Source: Anopheles merus (Eukaryota > Arthropoda > Insecta > Diptera > Culicidae). From it: a DNA stretch of 64,000 bases. Under the pieces are notes generated by a model. The model had not been told where the DNA came from, did not search any database, and was given only the letters and a program-made list of their open reading frames with translations. Every line of letters starts with the position of its first letter. Position 1 is the first letter of the stretch. The translations under genes and the position numbers were made by a program. Shown in pieces: positions 10,296 to 24,296 of this stretch. The stretch is from positions 45,478,697 to 45,542,696 of the forward strand of contig NC_054084.1 of NCBI RefSeq assembly GCF_017562075.2, in the 5' to 3' direction.

Positions 10296-12386
10296 ATGGG
10301 TTTAACAAAGTTTCGCACACTCTACACGCTGTACAGTGCACATTATCGGTAAGGCTGCAGCCATGCACATTGCGCAAACAAGGTAAACAAGCCCGGATTT
10401 ATTCATCTAACCGCAGGAGAAGGGTCTTGGACAGTGTTCAGCATAGCAGCTTCCACACCACACCCGCCCGACTGTCGGATGATATCGAATACGATGAGAT
10501 ACCGGTGTCGCGGATACGCAACTTCAGCATCATAGCCCACGTTGACCATGGGAAGAGTACGCTTGCCGACCGGTTGCTCGAAATGACCGGCACGATAGCG
10601 AAACATTCGGGCAATAAGCAAGTGCTGGACAGTTTGCAGGTTGAGAAGGAGCGCGGCATCACCGTAAAGGCACAGACGGCCTCACTGATCTATCAGCATG
10701 CGGGTCAGCCCTACCTTTTGAATCTGATCGACACACCGGGTCATGTGGATTTCTCGAACGAGGTGTCCCGATCGTTGGCCGCCTGTAATGGCGTTATATT
10801 GCTAGTGGATGCGAATCAAGGTGTGCAGGCACAAACCGTGGCCAACTACCATCTCGCCCGCTCGAAGCAGCTCGTCATCGTGCCAGTGCTGAACAAGATC
10901 GATCTGAAGAACGCCCGCCCTGAAGCGGTATGCAACGAGCTGCTGACGCTGTTCGACATCGATCCCGACGACGTGCTGAAAGTTTCGGCCAAGGTGGGCA
11001 CGGGTTGCGATGAGGTACTGGCTAGCATCGTGAACCGACTGCCTGCTCCGGGAGCGAATCGGGACACGGACTTCCGGGGGCTAATATTTGACAGCTGGTT
11101 CGACAAGTATCGGGGTGCACTGAACCTTATCTACGTGAGTGATGGTGAAATCCGCACCGGCCAGGAGATCGCATCATGCCACACGGGTAAAGCGTACGAG
11201 GTGAAAAGTTTAGCACTGCTGCGACCGGACGAATGTAAAGTGGACCGGCTGGTGGCGGGGCAGGTGGGTCTGCTCGGGTGCAACATGCGAACCAGCAAAG
11301 AGTCACACATCGGGGATACGTTGTACCTGAGGAAAAACAAAACGTGTGTCCCGTTGCCAGGCTTCAAGCCCCAGCAGCCGATGGTATTTGCGGGCGTTTA
11401 TCCACCGGACCAAACACAGCATCCTGTCCTGAAGAGTGCAATCGAAAAGCTGGTGCTGAATGATTCTGCCGTTACCGTTGCGCCGGACTCTAGCCCAGCG
11501 CTTGGGCAAGGCTGGCGGCTCGGTTTTCTGGGCCTATTGCATCTGGATGTGTTCAGTCAGCGGTTGCAACAGGAGTACGACGCCGAACCAGTACTGACGG
11601 CACCATCGGTGACGTACAAAATCAAGCTAAAAGGCACCAAAGCGGTCGCGGCGCACGGTGGCAACGAAACGGTGTACATCAGCAATCCGGCCCTGCTTCC
11701 CGATCGGACGATGGTGGAAGAGTACTACGAACCGTACGTGCTGGGGACAATTATTGCACCGACCGAGTGCGTCGGAGCCATTATCGGGCTGTGTGTCGAG
11801 CGTCGGGCAGTTCAGAAAACGTCGCTCAATATCGATAACGAGCGCATCATGACTACGTACCTGATGCCGCTAAACGAGATCGTGCTGGATTTTCACGATC
11901 AGCTAAAATCGGTCAGCTCCGGATACGCAAGCTTCGATTACGAAGATCACGGATACGTCGAGACAAGCATCGTCCGGATGGATGTACTGCTGAATGGGCA
12001 GCTGGTAGAGGAACTGTGCACCATCACGCACACCAGCAAGGCCCAAAACCATGCGAGGGACTTGGTGGTGAAGCTGAAGGAGCTGATCCCGCGACAGATG
12101 GTGCAGATCGCTATACAGGCGGTGGTGGGGGGAAAGGTTTTGGCGCGCGAGACTATAAAAGCCTATCGAAAGGATGTGACCGCTAAATTGGTAAGCCTTG
12201 CCCGAGGATTGACTGTTTTGACGATTAATAATTTGAGTTGTTATTTTATTCCATTGACAGTATGGAGGAGATGTTACCAGACGGATGAAACTACTCAAGC
12301 AGCAATCTGAAGGAAAGAAGAAAATGAGATCGATTGCTAACATCAATGTTCCACGCGATACATTCATAAATGTACTGAAACGATAA
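10296..12386 (+). CDS. GUF1: Mitochondrial translation GTPase GUF1 (LepA/EF4, waclaw)
   Basis: This is the mitochondrial LepA-type elongation factor 4, a ribosome-dependent GTPase of the matrix side of the inner membrane that supports mitochondrial translation. Exons are 10296-10348, 10417-12190 and 12261-12386, giving 650 aa. The start at 10296 (MGLTKFRTLYTLYSAHY) gives an Arg/Lys/Tyr-rich presequence and joins through a 68-nt intron exactly in frame. The uninterrupted frame through that intron has no upstream ATG and would need a TTG start. G motifs are AHVDHGKST (58-66), switch I GITVKAQT, DTPGHVDF, NKID and SAKVGTG. EF2-like domains follow, and the LepA-specific C-terminus reads YGGDVTRRMKLLKQQSEGKK. 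All catalytic motifs are intact. The length is close to human GUF1 (669 aa). The gene is convergent with MON2. Confidence 0.95.
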
Positions 12387-14382
12387 GTAATGATAATGAG
12401 TGTTGGGTCGAGTTGAAGAACATCCGAAACAAATAGATAGCAAATAGATCTTATTGTTAATTAGGTATTGAGGTAGAACACCTGCTACATTTGGTACATT
12501 TTAATCGTTTTCATTCATTGTTGGTACATTTTGATCGCTCATTATGGGTGTCCGTGGCTTGTAAAACCAAAACCTATGTCATCGTAAGAATGTTTTTAGA
12601 AGGAACCATTATCCCATTTGGTCGCTAATAAACCTTTATTTTGTATCCTGAATGCTTTTTCAATGTAAATTCGTTAAAACTCCTCAATGCAAGTTGCAGC
12701 GATTTTCAACTTCATACATTCCCGTTTTTCACTTTTTTGTTATTGTTGCTAAAACTGAGTACAGCATATGCCTGTATTGTATTGTTGTGCATGGTTTATT
12801 TGATCACTGATCAATCATCTTGCACCTGTATTCTGTTCGCTCTACAGAGTTCGCTTTAAAGCTTCGTGGAGGGTATTTAAAACACTACGAGAAGCTAATG
12901 CGGACGAGCACAAAGGGAGGAGGCCTTAGGGGTGATGTGCTGTGATCCTCAGAAAACAATGGTATCACCACCATTGCGCTGCATGACCGGTGAAGAACAA
13001 TCATTTACTGTAGCTATGTTACGTTATGTTACTCGGGATGTACATTTTTGTTGTAGTCGTAGGGGAAATTCTATTTTAAACCTTTATTCACTTCATATAA
13101 CACAACCATTTAAGATTTGTTTGCTTTATTTTTGTGTTTGTTTCGTTATGAACTACTTAAGTGCGGGTCAAATCATAGGAATTAGGTCAAGGCAAGGATT
13201 TCAGATTTTGCAACCCCCTACCGTATCCTTTTCTTTAGTTTCCCTCTTGAGTTTTGCACAGTTTGCGTAAGTTCGTACAATGTTTCTTATTAGTTAAATG
13301 TTGTGTTGAAAAAAATCTGATTAAAACAAAAAAATATATAGCAAACGAATTCAACTCACATTGTAATCCAATAGCAAACGTTGACCAACCATGCCGTGGG
13401 TAAGATGATGTTTTAATCTATTTCACTTTAACTCGTACTACGCAGCTGGAATAAACGTATAAATGCTGCTAACATGCTAATAGTGCTAACTGGAACACGG
13501 AACAAGGAACGTTGGAAAAATGCGATTGGAAATTGCATTTGCGAAAAAGGTTGTGGTTCATGCTATTTTTTATGACGTATTATGAATATTGTTTTCGTAG
13601 AAGAGAAACGTGCAACATGTGAGCGCTAACGGGCGAAGGAATTAATCAGAAACACTACGAGGAACCATTGCTACGCTACTTGAAGAAAAGTATATTCTGC
13701 ATTGGTATTAAGGTAGGGAAAAATACTTGTATAGCAACTGCTGCCTGTAATGGGTAAAGGGATAGTGGTATCGTGAATCGAGTGACACTGTTGCCAAAGC
13801 TAAACCTTTTCTCCTAATTTCACGATAGAACGCTGGCGTAACGACTTTTCATGGGTTAATTCTAATACAATAACGAGCAACTTAGTACAATTTAAACCAT
13901 GATGAAACGGGCAGAGTAAGGAACTTGCTTCAAATGCATTTCACGCATTAGCAGAGAAACCCTTTGTAGCAGCTCTTCACTATATAAACAAAATGTATGG
14001 AAATTTGCACATAAATTGTATGAACGGATTGCGCTAATGCTAACAAAGATAGATAACTGCTTTATAGGTGCATTCCTTTCCCACTATATCGTTCTGCTTC
14101 TTTGAAACATATTATACTTAATTTTTTGTGTGAACTTCTTTTTTTTTTGCTCTAAAGCTCTCGCTGCATCGTTTGACAAAGGTTTCACTCGCTTAGTAAT
14201 TTTTGGCGATTCCACTTTTGATAATAAAGCAAATACCATCATTCATTTGCTAATTTCCTGTCTAGCGATAGTCAGTCGTTGTACGATGCAAAGAACATGT
14301 CGACCTAGACCAGTAACTTCATCAACAAACCAGAATCGTACCATACGAGGAAGAAGAAACTGGACGAGGTGTTGGACATCAG
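12387..14382. other. Convergent 3' region of GUF1 and MON2
   Basis: Two kilobases lie between the two stop codons. The left part is the GUF1 3' UTR, ending after the AATAAA at 12627-12632. The right part presumably holds the MON2 3' UTR: TTTATT (AATAAA on the minus strand) occurs at 13125-13130 and 13083-13088, but which one is used cannot be decided. I saw no coding sequence or clear repeats. Confidence 0.45.
12627..12632 (+). terminator. GUF1 polyadenylation signal
   Basis: AATAAA occurs 241 nt after the GUF1 stop codon and is followed within 25 nt by a T-rich stretch, the usual arrangement for cleavage and polyadenylation. Confidence 0.6.
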
Positions 14383-17300
14383 CTAACAGTGGCTGATACC
14401 GTTTGTGTTCACTATGTCATTATTATTAGTAGCAAGGGCATTGCCTTGTTGGCCTGCGCGGGGATGCCCGTTTGCATCGGCACCGGTTGCCGTGCACGGA
14501 GGTCGTAACAAATCACAGTACTGCAACAGTGCCTCACGCAGCGAACGAGATACCTCCGCCGAACTCGTGGTCGTGCAGTCCACCAGGTAGGGGTACAGGC
14601 TGATCAATTGCTCCCAGGCGGTAGTACCCACTAAAGAGTGGAATAAATAGGTTATAATTTTCTACAGAAATGTCACAGATATCAACCACAAGACGTACCT
14701 TTGGCGGGTGGTGCTTTCTTCATCGATATCACAAGAGTAGCGACGGCTTTTAGTACGAACGATATTTCCGACAAGCGATACCTTCGAGTAAAACAAGATT
14801 ATGTATTATTTGATATCTATTTATACAACACACGCATTCCTGGCCCATTTGCTGCATACCTTGGTAAAGGAAACTTGCCACTCAATCGTTCGTCTTCGTT
14901 AAACTTTCTGAGCACCTCCTCGAACCGATGCAACAGGGCCGTTATTGCTAACTGTCCCGCAATACCACCCTCGGTCGCTTTACCGCCCTGGCCATCGCAC
15001 AGTGTGGCGTTATTGTTTGCCAGATTGGTTTCCTTTTCGTCGACCGCACCGGCGGCTGCCGTGCCGACACGATCGTCCAGCAGCGAAAACTGAAGCAACG
15101 TTTCGAAGCACGTCTTTGCAAACTCTTCACGCAGCTTCAGTTCTGTCTCGCAGCCAGCGAACGGTGTGCTGCCGGTGGTTGCCGAATGGATGGATCCTTT
15201 ATTCAGGATCACCACCGCGTCCAGGATGAATTGTTGCGGAATCTCTTGGCTGTATGGGAGAATTTCGTCACGTATCAGCTCGATCACCTGGCAGTCGATC
15301 GTTTCGTCCAGGATCAGCTCATCGAGACCGCGATCCTCAACGATGCAAATGCTGCAAATGAATAGGGATGAGTAACATTATTGACCAAAGGACCCAAATT
15401 ACATACTTATATACTTCATATACTTTATATTATACATGAATTATACACGAATTATAACAAAATGGTATATAATTTGCAACAAGGAAAATTTCTTATTGGA
15501 TTGGTTATTATGCAATGTTCACATACCTCTTTGTAAACAAAAACTGATCCAGTGTGTCGGCCAAATCTTTCCACATCGAGGCAAAATGCTTCGGGTGTTT
15601 ACGCGCAACCGGCAGCCCTGTATGCAGCACGCTGATCAAGCTAGAGATAGCCAGCTTCCAAGTGCTCGACGACATGCACTTGTACTTTAGCGACAGTGGA
15701 AGATGCAGTGCTTTGATAATTTCGTGCAGTATCTGTCCCTCTATTACGGCCATATCGTTGGCCGTCTGTTGGTAAAGCTTCACCGCCACGGTGAGTGCTT
15801 TCTCGCCGAACGGAATGTAGTTCATGCTGACCCACTCCACACCGTTTGCGTTCGATGTGGACGAAACGGGGTGGATAAGCCCGCCGGAGCTATTGCTACC
15901 CGTGTTTGTGCCCGCACCGCTCCCACTTCGCGATGATTTCAGTGGTCTAAAAGGGGGGAGGAATGTTCAGGTTAGGGGAAGGTTGATTAGGTTGCCACAA
16001 AAAAACAGTTCAGTTTCACCTTGTTTCGATGCGGTCGAAGCTCGGGGGAGCACAGGCAAACTTGCTGAAACTTAACAATTGCTTAAAAATGGCCGATATC
16101 ATATTTTTTATTCCGCTGCCCCCACTTCCGCTCCCAGCCTGGATCGCTTCCTTCTGCAGCAATTCCATACAGTCGAGCACGCCGTCGTGTAATGGCGTCA
16201 GCAGGGAATCCGATATAGTGGACATAATGTAAGGCGTCGAATCACTGTGCACTGGCACGGCGACAGCATTCATTAGCACCGCGCACAGTTGCGTCAGATC
16301 CTTGCTATTGAAACGTGCCCGTATGTGCTGGAACAGTGCGGGAAAGATGTGTACGAGCGCAGTCAAAAATGCCTGACTGGGGATGTACAGGTCCTCAGTG
16401 CCGGGCCCGGCGGTACTGGCACCGGCGTTACCCTTATCCGACAGGTCACCGAGCGTAGGGGGTTTCGTACTTTCGGCACCGATATTCAACCACACGCGCC
16501 ATGCAACGTTCCAAATGTCGGCTTCGGCGGCGGCCGCAGGCGTTGTTCGCACCGCATTCGTTTCATCTGCACCGCCCGACGGGGCAGCTGGGCCCGTTGC
16601 AGAGGATGGAGCCGCTGTGGGACGGTTGTAGAGAATTTCCTGGAATGATTTCAAAGCCGCTAGCGACACTTCGTTGCTTTTGCTGAGGGCCGAATTTTCG
16701 ATAAACTCCAGCAGAAGCGCCCAAGCGCGGGGAAAATCGCCCAACATCTGCAGCAGCGTCCGTTTGGTGTTAAAGACCTGCATGGGGGAGGACAAAAAGT
16801 ATAAAAAAGTGATAAAAATCAAACCTATCCCATCCCTTCTCCGAATCACACTGCTCTGCGGCTTACCCTTGACACGCCGGACAGCGTGAGGACTTGAGTT
16901 TCGGCCCACTGCTTTTGAGCCGTGTTACGCGAATGGTGAATCAGAATGTTACCACTCGTGTCCACCTTCTCGTTGCTAGCACAGCTAGAGAGGGCCCGCA
17001 CCTTATCCAGCAGCGGGAACAACACCTGCCACAGCACCGCCTGCCAGGTAGGCGGATTTAACAGAGCGCCGTGGGCGGAAATGGTGGAAAAAAGTGTTTG
17101 GCCAGCGGATTTTCTAACCGCCGGACGTGGATCCACACACAGATCTCCTAGCCGCGCGTACAAGCACATCCACAAACGGTCGAAGTGGGGCATGTTCAAC
17201 GTTCCCGGAAAGTCTGGCAGCACCGACATATCGTCGCAAACGGTTTGTGATAGTTTTTCCTGATTCTGGTTGAAGTAATCTGAAATATTCCACTACACGA

Positions 17301-20300
17301 AAAGGCACGAAACATGCAAGGCGAAGAAAAGGAAAGGCGTGATGAAACAAAGCTCAACGATGTTGGCGTACGGAGATACGGGTACAAAGTAGTGATGGGA
17401 AAAATGAAGATTTCGTCGGAATCGATTCTGTCTAGCTCCGAAGTTTTCTGGAATCGATTCCGGATAGTAGGTCCGTAATCAGTTTCCGCAATTGGCTCCG
17501 GAATTGGTTCCAGAATCAGAATTGGTTACGGAATCGGAATCGGGTCCGGAATCTAAATCGTCTCCGGTATTAGAATTGGCTCCGAAATCAGAATCAGCTT
17601 CGAAATCGGAGTCAGTTTCGGCATCTCCATAATAATAGACGTTTGAGTCCAATGATGCTATATATTGAGAGCCACAAAGAATCCAAATTTACTCGTAAAC
17701 GATCCATTCTCATGGAGATTCCCAGATTGATTTCGTTTCTGTAACTTCTTATTTTAATTCAAGAACTGATTCTTATTCCGGAGCTAATTCCAATTCTCGA
17801 GACAATTCTGATTACGTTTCTAGAGAAAATTACGATTCCCTGGTCGATTCCGATCCTGAAACCGATTCTGATTTTGGAGCCAATTCCGACTCCGGGACAG
17901 ATTCCGGTTTCGAAGTCGACTCTGGAATCGGTTCCGGAATCGGAATTGGCATCGCAATCAGAATCGGCTCCAGTAACCAAATCGGCTCCGGAATTGATAC
18001 CAAACGCAGAATCGGAATCGGATAGATCCGATTCCGAGGTCCCATCACTAGTACAAAGCACAACCGCCGTCTTCTTACCATCAACCCGACCGCAGTCAGC
18101 GAAATATTGAGTTCCTGCGTTTGTGAACCAAACTTGGCCGCTGTATTGACGCACAGCGGCAAGCAACGCCAGGGCATGACGGGGAGGAAATCGGTTACAA
18201 CTAGCTGCAGGCACTGGAACGCGATCCGGATCAAAGACTCGCCGTGATGGTCGCTGACAGCGCCGATAATACCGAGCACAAGCGGCCAACCATGCGACAG
18301 CGTCTCGCCTGCCCCGTTCAGGACGAGCAGCACACAATCCAGTTGACGCTGCCGCACGTCACCGTGCGGCACCGAGGACAGCTCGGACAACGGCCCTAGC
18401 AGCAGAGTTTGTAGCTTTAAGTTTTCCTTCAACGGTCGCTCGTACTTGTATTGCAGGGCAGCCTTCACCAGATACGTTATCGCTTCGACGCCCCACTCGC
18501 GCATGCGAATGTGCGGGTGGTGGCAGATTTCCAGCAGGTGGTTGGTCAGCGGGCGCCACAGCACCTCAATACGTGACAAATTCACAAGCCCGGTTTCAAG
18601 CAGCTTCGCCACCGCGAACAGCGACGGTTCGCGATTGTTGTACGCCAGCTCCATTGCTTCGTGCGAAAGTTTGCACAGTGCGTCGATGAGATGGTGCAGT
18701 GCGACGTCGTCCAGGTACTGGCTCGACTCGAACAGCTGGCTCAGCATCGTCGACAGAACCGGCAGGTCCGTCATGACCTGGGTGATGGAGTTCGCGTCGG
18801 TCGGAGGCTTCTGGACGGCCTGCAGACTTCCGCCGGTGGATGGCTTCAGTCCCAGGATCCACGCTAGATGCTGCAGCGTGGTCAGCACGATGTGCCACGA
18901 GCTGCCGAGAATGCTACCGTGGCAGTGCGCCAGATGCAGCACGGACCGCATGCACTGCAGGTTTTTGGCGGTCAGCAGTACCGGCCCCTGGTGGGCACCG
19001 ACGGGTAGTGAGGACGTTGGGAGCGGCGTGCCAACGGCCACCACTGGGTGCCGTTGCTGCTGCTGCTGATCGATGTCCGCGTACGTACCTCCTCCGTGAA
19101 AGGCCATGCCCGCTGCCGTCATGTCCTGGCTACCGAGACGCATGTGGGATTTGAACGCGTTGCCCTGATAGTTCACGTTCAGCACCGACAGCGCATAGTG
19201 CGGTGGTAGCGAGGCACGACACAGCGCCGTAATGAAGGCGTCCCGCGGCGTGTGCAGCTCCAGCAGCCCGCACAGTGCCGCATAGTTCTGGATCGCCTTC
19301 AGCACGCTCTCGGTCGAGGATTCGTCCGTCGCGGCATCAATCAGCGGACCCAGCGCCGTCAGTAATCCCAGCCAGCTCGAGTGTATCAGCTGAATGTGGA
19401 GTGCCTTGTCCGCCTCGCTGACGCGCTGCATATAGGGGGCCGGATTTTCCTCCCCAATCTGGGACGGTCCCTGTATGGACAGGGAAATCGAGCGCACAAT
19501 GTCGAGCAGACAGGCGTACGCCACCGATATCCCGTACCCGTCCGGGATGGGCGGCGGTTCCATCTTGTCCAACATCTCCAGGAACGTGGACTTGGACTGT
19601 CCGCTCGGGAATGTCACTACCAGCGGTAGGAACACGCCACGAAAAATGAACCCCGGCTGCGGCGAGATCCCCGGGCCCACCGGCATTCCGCCCATCAGCT
19701 GCGACTGCTGTCCAGATGATCCTCCGACCCCGCTGCCACTTCCACCACCCCCACCACCAGCATTGCCACCTGCTCCGACACCGCCAGTTCCAATCGACGC
19801 GCTGAGCAGCTGCGGATTGATGAACAAACTCTGCACGTACGTTCCGAGCGAATTGATGATGTCCTGGAAGATGTTCGTTGCATGATCCTTCAGATCGTAG
19901 CACCGGCAGAACGAAATGAGCAGCTCCGGCTGGATGGTCATCTTGTGCAGTACTTCCAGCGCTAGCGATCGCTGCCAGGCCGGCTTGTCCGGGTCCAGGA
20001 ACTTCACGATGAGCGACAGGAAGATTTCACACTCCGTCACCAGCAGACTGTGATACTTTTGGATCAGGATGGAAACGACCCGCAGCAGCCGCATGCTGAT
20101 TGGGAAGTACGGCTTATCATGCGGGGCACCTCCGCCCGGTTGCACTCCCGCCCCGCCGACCCCGGCCTGCGGAGCGATCGTGCGATACTTGATGTTGGGT
20201 GAAAACAGTTTTATTACCAGCGCACAGACGCGCTCCTTCAGCAGAAAACTAAACTCCGGGTTTCGGTAAAACACCGACGTGTACTGCGTAAGCACGGACT

Positions 20301-22459
20301 CCAACAGCTCCAGCCCGAACGTTCGGGTCATCTCCGTCATGCCCAGCAACCAGTACGGTTGGTCCGCGTTGACGAGCTGCACCAAATCCTGGAACAGCAG
20401 AAACGCATCTGCCGCACACGGCAGCAACCCCTTCGGAGCGACGCCCGTTGCCAGCTTCAACTCTTCCAGGTTCACCTCCCGCCGCTCGTCTTGATTCGCA
20501 TCCGCTTCCGCCTCCTCGGCGACCACACGCTCAAACACGAGCGAAACGAGCTGCCGTACGGTCGCCCCGGCCGTGTTGATCGTTGTCGAGTCCTTGGTGA
20601 AGTGAAGACGAAAACACAGGACCAGCGTTTTTGCGAGCGTCTCACCATGCACGACCGTGTTGGTGGTGAGTAGCAGTGTGACACTCTGCAGCACCTTCAC
20701 CTCTTCGGTGCCGTTCTCCATCAGCATCCACAGCGTGTCGGTGATGTAGCGAGCCCCTTTCTGATCCACCACCTGTTGTGTGATGAGGCGCTGCATCATC
20801 CCGAGACAGAATTTGATTATCTTAAGATCCTTGGACTCGCAGCCCTGCACCAGTGGATAGAGTATCTGGTTCACCACATAGTACACCGGTGTTTGTGGAT
20901 TCGCTCCGGCGGATTTCAGCTTCAGGATTGCTTCCTCGCATGACTACGGTCAAATGAGAATGGGGAGGAAAATAAAAAGAGAAAAAAAGAGAATGAAAAA
21001 TGAGACATAGACCACGCACGTGGATGAATGGTGTCTATTAAATAAAAATCCATCACTGAGCGGAAGAAAAACAGCGCAATAACAACGAACAGCACAAACA
21101 AGTGATAAAAATCGCGCACACCCACACGGCGTCGACGGCAGTGGTATCAACAATAGCGAAGATTAACGCGAGCACAACCGGCGCATAATTAGCATACAAC
21201 ACGAATTTCCTGTCAGTGAAAAGCTGTACGAATAGATGAAGATTCAGCACAGCAAAACCAGAACAGCACAACAAAAGGTAAGCATACTACCGAAGTGTGA
21301 ATTGCTGAATAACTAAGCTATTTGTGTGCAGCGGCAGCATAATGTGGCATCATCAAGCTGTCGCTGCCGCTTGTCTGTTTTATGGTGCTTTGTAGAAGAA
21401 ATAGCTAAACAAAACATTAAAACAAGTCCCATTTTTCAAAACAAATATAAAAACAAGACTGAAACAGTACCGTTAACAGACAAACAAAGGTATTCTATCC
21501 GACGACAATCCGACGTGCTGCGATCGTTGCGTTTCATCCAATTCTGTGTATTGCGGAGGGGTTGGTTGGTTGCATTTACACGTTTAAACTGTGCTATGCT
21601 ACTTTTCAAATAGGGGAGAAAAAAACTTTCAACATTGTGCCACTCGACGCAGTGATTTGAAATTTGTGAAGCTACTGTTAGCATAAGAACAAAGCCGAAG
21701 GGCTCAAAACGGCCTGCAATTTTCGTCGTTCACTTTAACCGTTATTGAAGTAAAGTGACAAAAGATTACTGAAACGGAAGATTTACCGTTAAAACAAAAC
21801 AATACAACTCACTTTTTAATAGATACCACCGGATTATAAAATGTAAAACACGTTAGAATATTTGAGGAATGGTATGTTAGGCGGAGATTGCAAATAAACG
21901 AGACAACACCGGCCTTACTAGCACATCCAGACCAGCTAAGGGGTGATGTATGAATAGGTAAATGCACTTTCGAAGTCGTCCGAGATTTCAACTAGCTCGG
22001 GTCAAAGGTCAGCATCGACAACAGAATCCTCCTGGTGTAAGAACAATTCGCTTTCTTTATGCAGATAAATATAATATTATCTCGTTCACACGCTCCCGTT
22101 CATCTCTTATGTATTCGTACGCTCTTGATGGGGTCCAGGTAAACCTCGTCTCGTGTTTGGCTCGATAGTGGCCTCAACTTCAGATACCACTACGACTCTA
22201 TAGTCAGCAGGGAGTGGAAAACAGCGGGTTTGGTCAAGCATATGGCCTGCAAATTCTTCAATCCACACTGTCTGAAGGCTCTTTTCTGTTCGCTGGTGCG
22301 TCCTGTGCTGGAGTACTGCTCAGTGATGTAGACAGCACACCCCTGTAGCACGTGTGCACATTTACCGTATCGAGCAGGTGCAGATGGCATTCACCAGATT
22401 TACTACCAGCAGATTACTTGGTGGGCATTATGCATCCTTGCCCGATTATGAGTCTAGGT

Positions 22460-22508
<49 letters not shown>

Positions 22509-24229
22509 GCAGCTGCAGAGTCGTGCAGCGTATCAAGCTTACAATACTCCAGTGGGCTGGATATGTAATACGCATGGTATCAGACGATCCAGCCCGTAAA
22601 GTCCTTTTAGGCCGTCCACAAGGCCATAGAGGCGTCCTCCATTAAGGCCAAGAAAACGAATTGACAAACAAGGCGCAAGACCGTGTTTTAGGATTTTGGA
22701 CACTCCTGTAATAGGCCAACGCCGGAAAACAAATGTAGTGCCAGATGTGCAACTGGGTAAGTGTATTGGGTCAAGTCGCACATCCTAAGAACATCCTCTT
22801 CAGGGATGGTATTTCGATTTCATTTCTGCATAATTCGATCATCCTATGTTGTGAATATCCTACTACATAAATTATATTCAGTCATCAATATAGTAATATT
22901 GATCAGAGAAGAAACAGACTCGTCTAGACTCGACCAAAATTTATCGGACTCAAATCGGATTTCGTCCGGCTTTCACGACTCCGGGATTCACAACTCCACT
23001 CCGGATTATCCACAGCTAATGTCTACATCGATCGGAAGCTGCATCCTGGGATCCAGCGTGATGTCCTGAATTATTTATATCGCAACGCTAACGCTCAATC
23101 GTGAGATGGCCAACAAAAGACAGCGTGAGTGATAGAGAGATCGAAAGTGAATATATGAGAGTGAGAGATAAATAAAGAGAGAGGGGGAGAGAGGGAGAGA
23201 GAGGGAGAGAGAGAGAGATGAGATTTACAATAGTAGAACTTAAAATACTATAAAGAGAACTTTTAATGCATGTTCTTGAAAGTAATCCGGAATCCAGAGT
23301 AATCAGAATCGAAATTACTGTTGTCCAGACATGTCAAATAGTCCGCGAAGGCTTTAAATCCAGCTAGCGAAGAACTTTAGTAGTTTAGCGAAGAACAACA
23401 CAAAACGAGTTTGAAATCACTGCTTTAACATATGAAACCTTCATTAAATTATTCATTTAGAAAATTTTACCTCATGCTAAATTATATACAAAGTAACAAT
23501 ACCATCTTTCAAGTTTCCTTTACTTCAAAAGTTTACCGACCTCTGGCCGTATTCCGTTTACTAATTCCATTAAAAGATTTCAAAGCTTCCCAGAATACTT
23601 ACAATATTCCACTTATCCGATTTGAAACATTCCACTATGTGATCGAACTTCTAGAAATGTACATATGATTCGAACGCTTACATAAAGTTCCTAACAAATA
23701 CAGCAAAACAAACCATACAAATGTTATATAAATATTCACAACTTTACTAAACCATTTGCTAATGTTCACAAATTATTAAAGAACCCTTTGCTTATCGCAG
23801 GAGATTGTCCCTCAAATGGCAGGGTTTAGTACCAATCCCAGAGCTGTAAGGATTATTTAGAGCGGAATGAATGTGGCCATACACATTGGGCGGTATATAT
23901 GATTAATTCGCCGCTCGCTTAATGCACGATCACGTTCCACCATCTCAGCCAAGTTGACGTGACTCAAGACGGGCCCGTGTTGTCACCAATTTCAAATCAG
24001 TAATCTTAAGCACAACTCATTAGGCTCCTTTTCCGGATCATTTCCCTCCAAGCTCATGGTGTAGATGATAGCATTTAATTGCTGCAACCTTCGTACCTAG
24101 AGCGAGCTTCCATGTTGGTCTTTGGGGTTGGAATGCGCTCAAAAAGACACACAATACAACAAATGGCACATGTTTTCCGGTCGAAATTATCAAAACAAAG
24201 CATCACCAATTTTATTTCCCACCCAAACA

Positions 24230-24296
<67 letters not shown>

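Noticed and set aside
10238..10418. Extended GUF1 N-terminus read through the small intron
   Set aside because: There is no in-frame ATG upstream; the spliced model with ATG at 10296 joins in phase and gives a plausible mitochondrial presequence.
17759..18337. Minus-strand frame of 192 codons with SDSD/GTDS repeats
   Set aside because: It is antisense-frame translation of the hAT element motifs plus out-of-frame MON2 exon 2.
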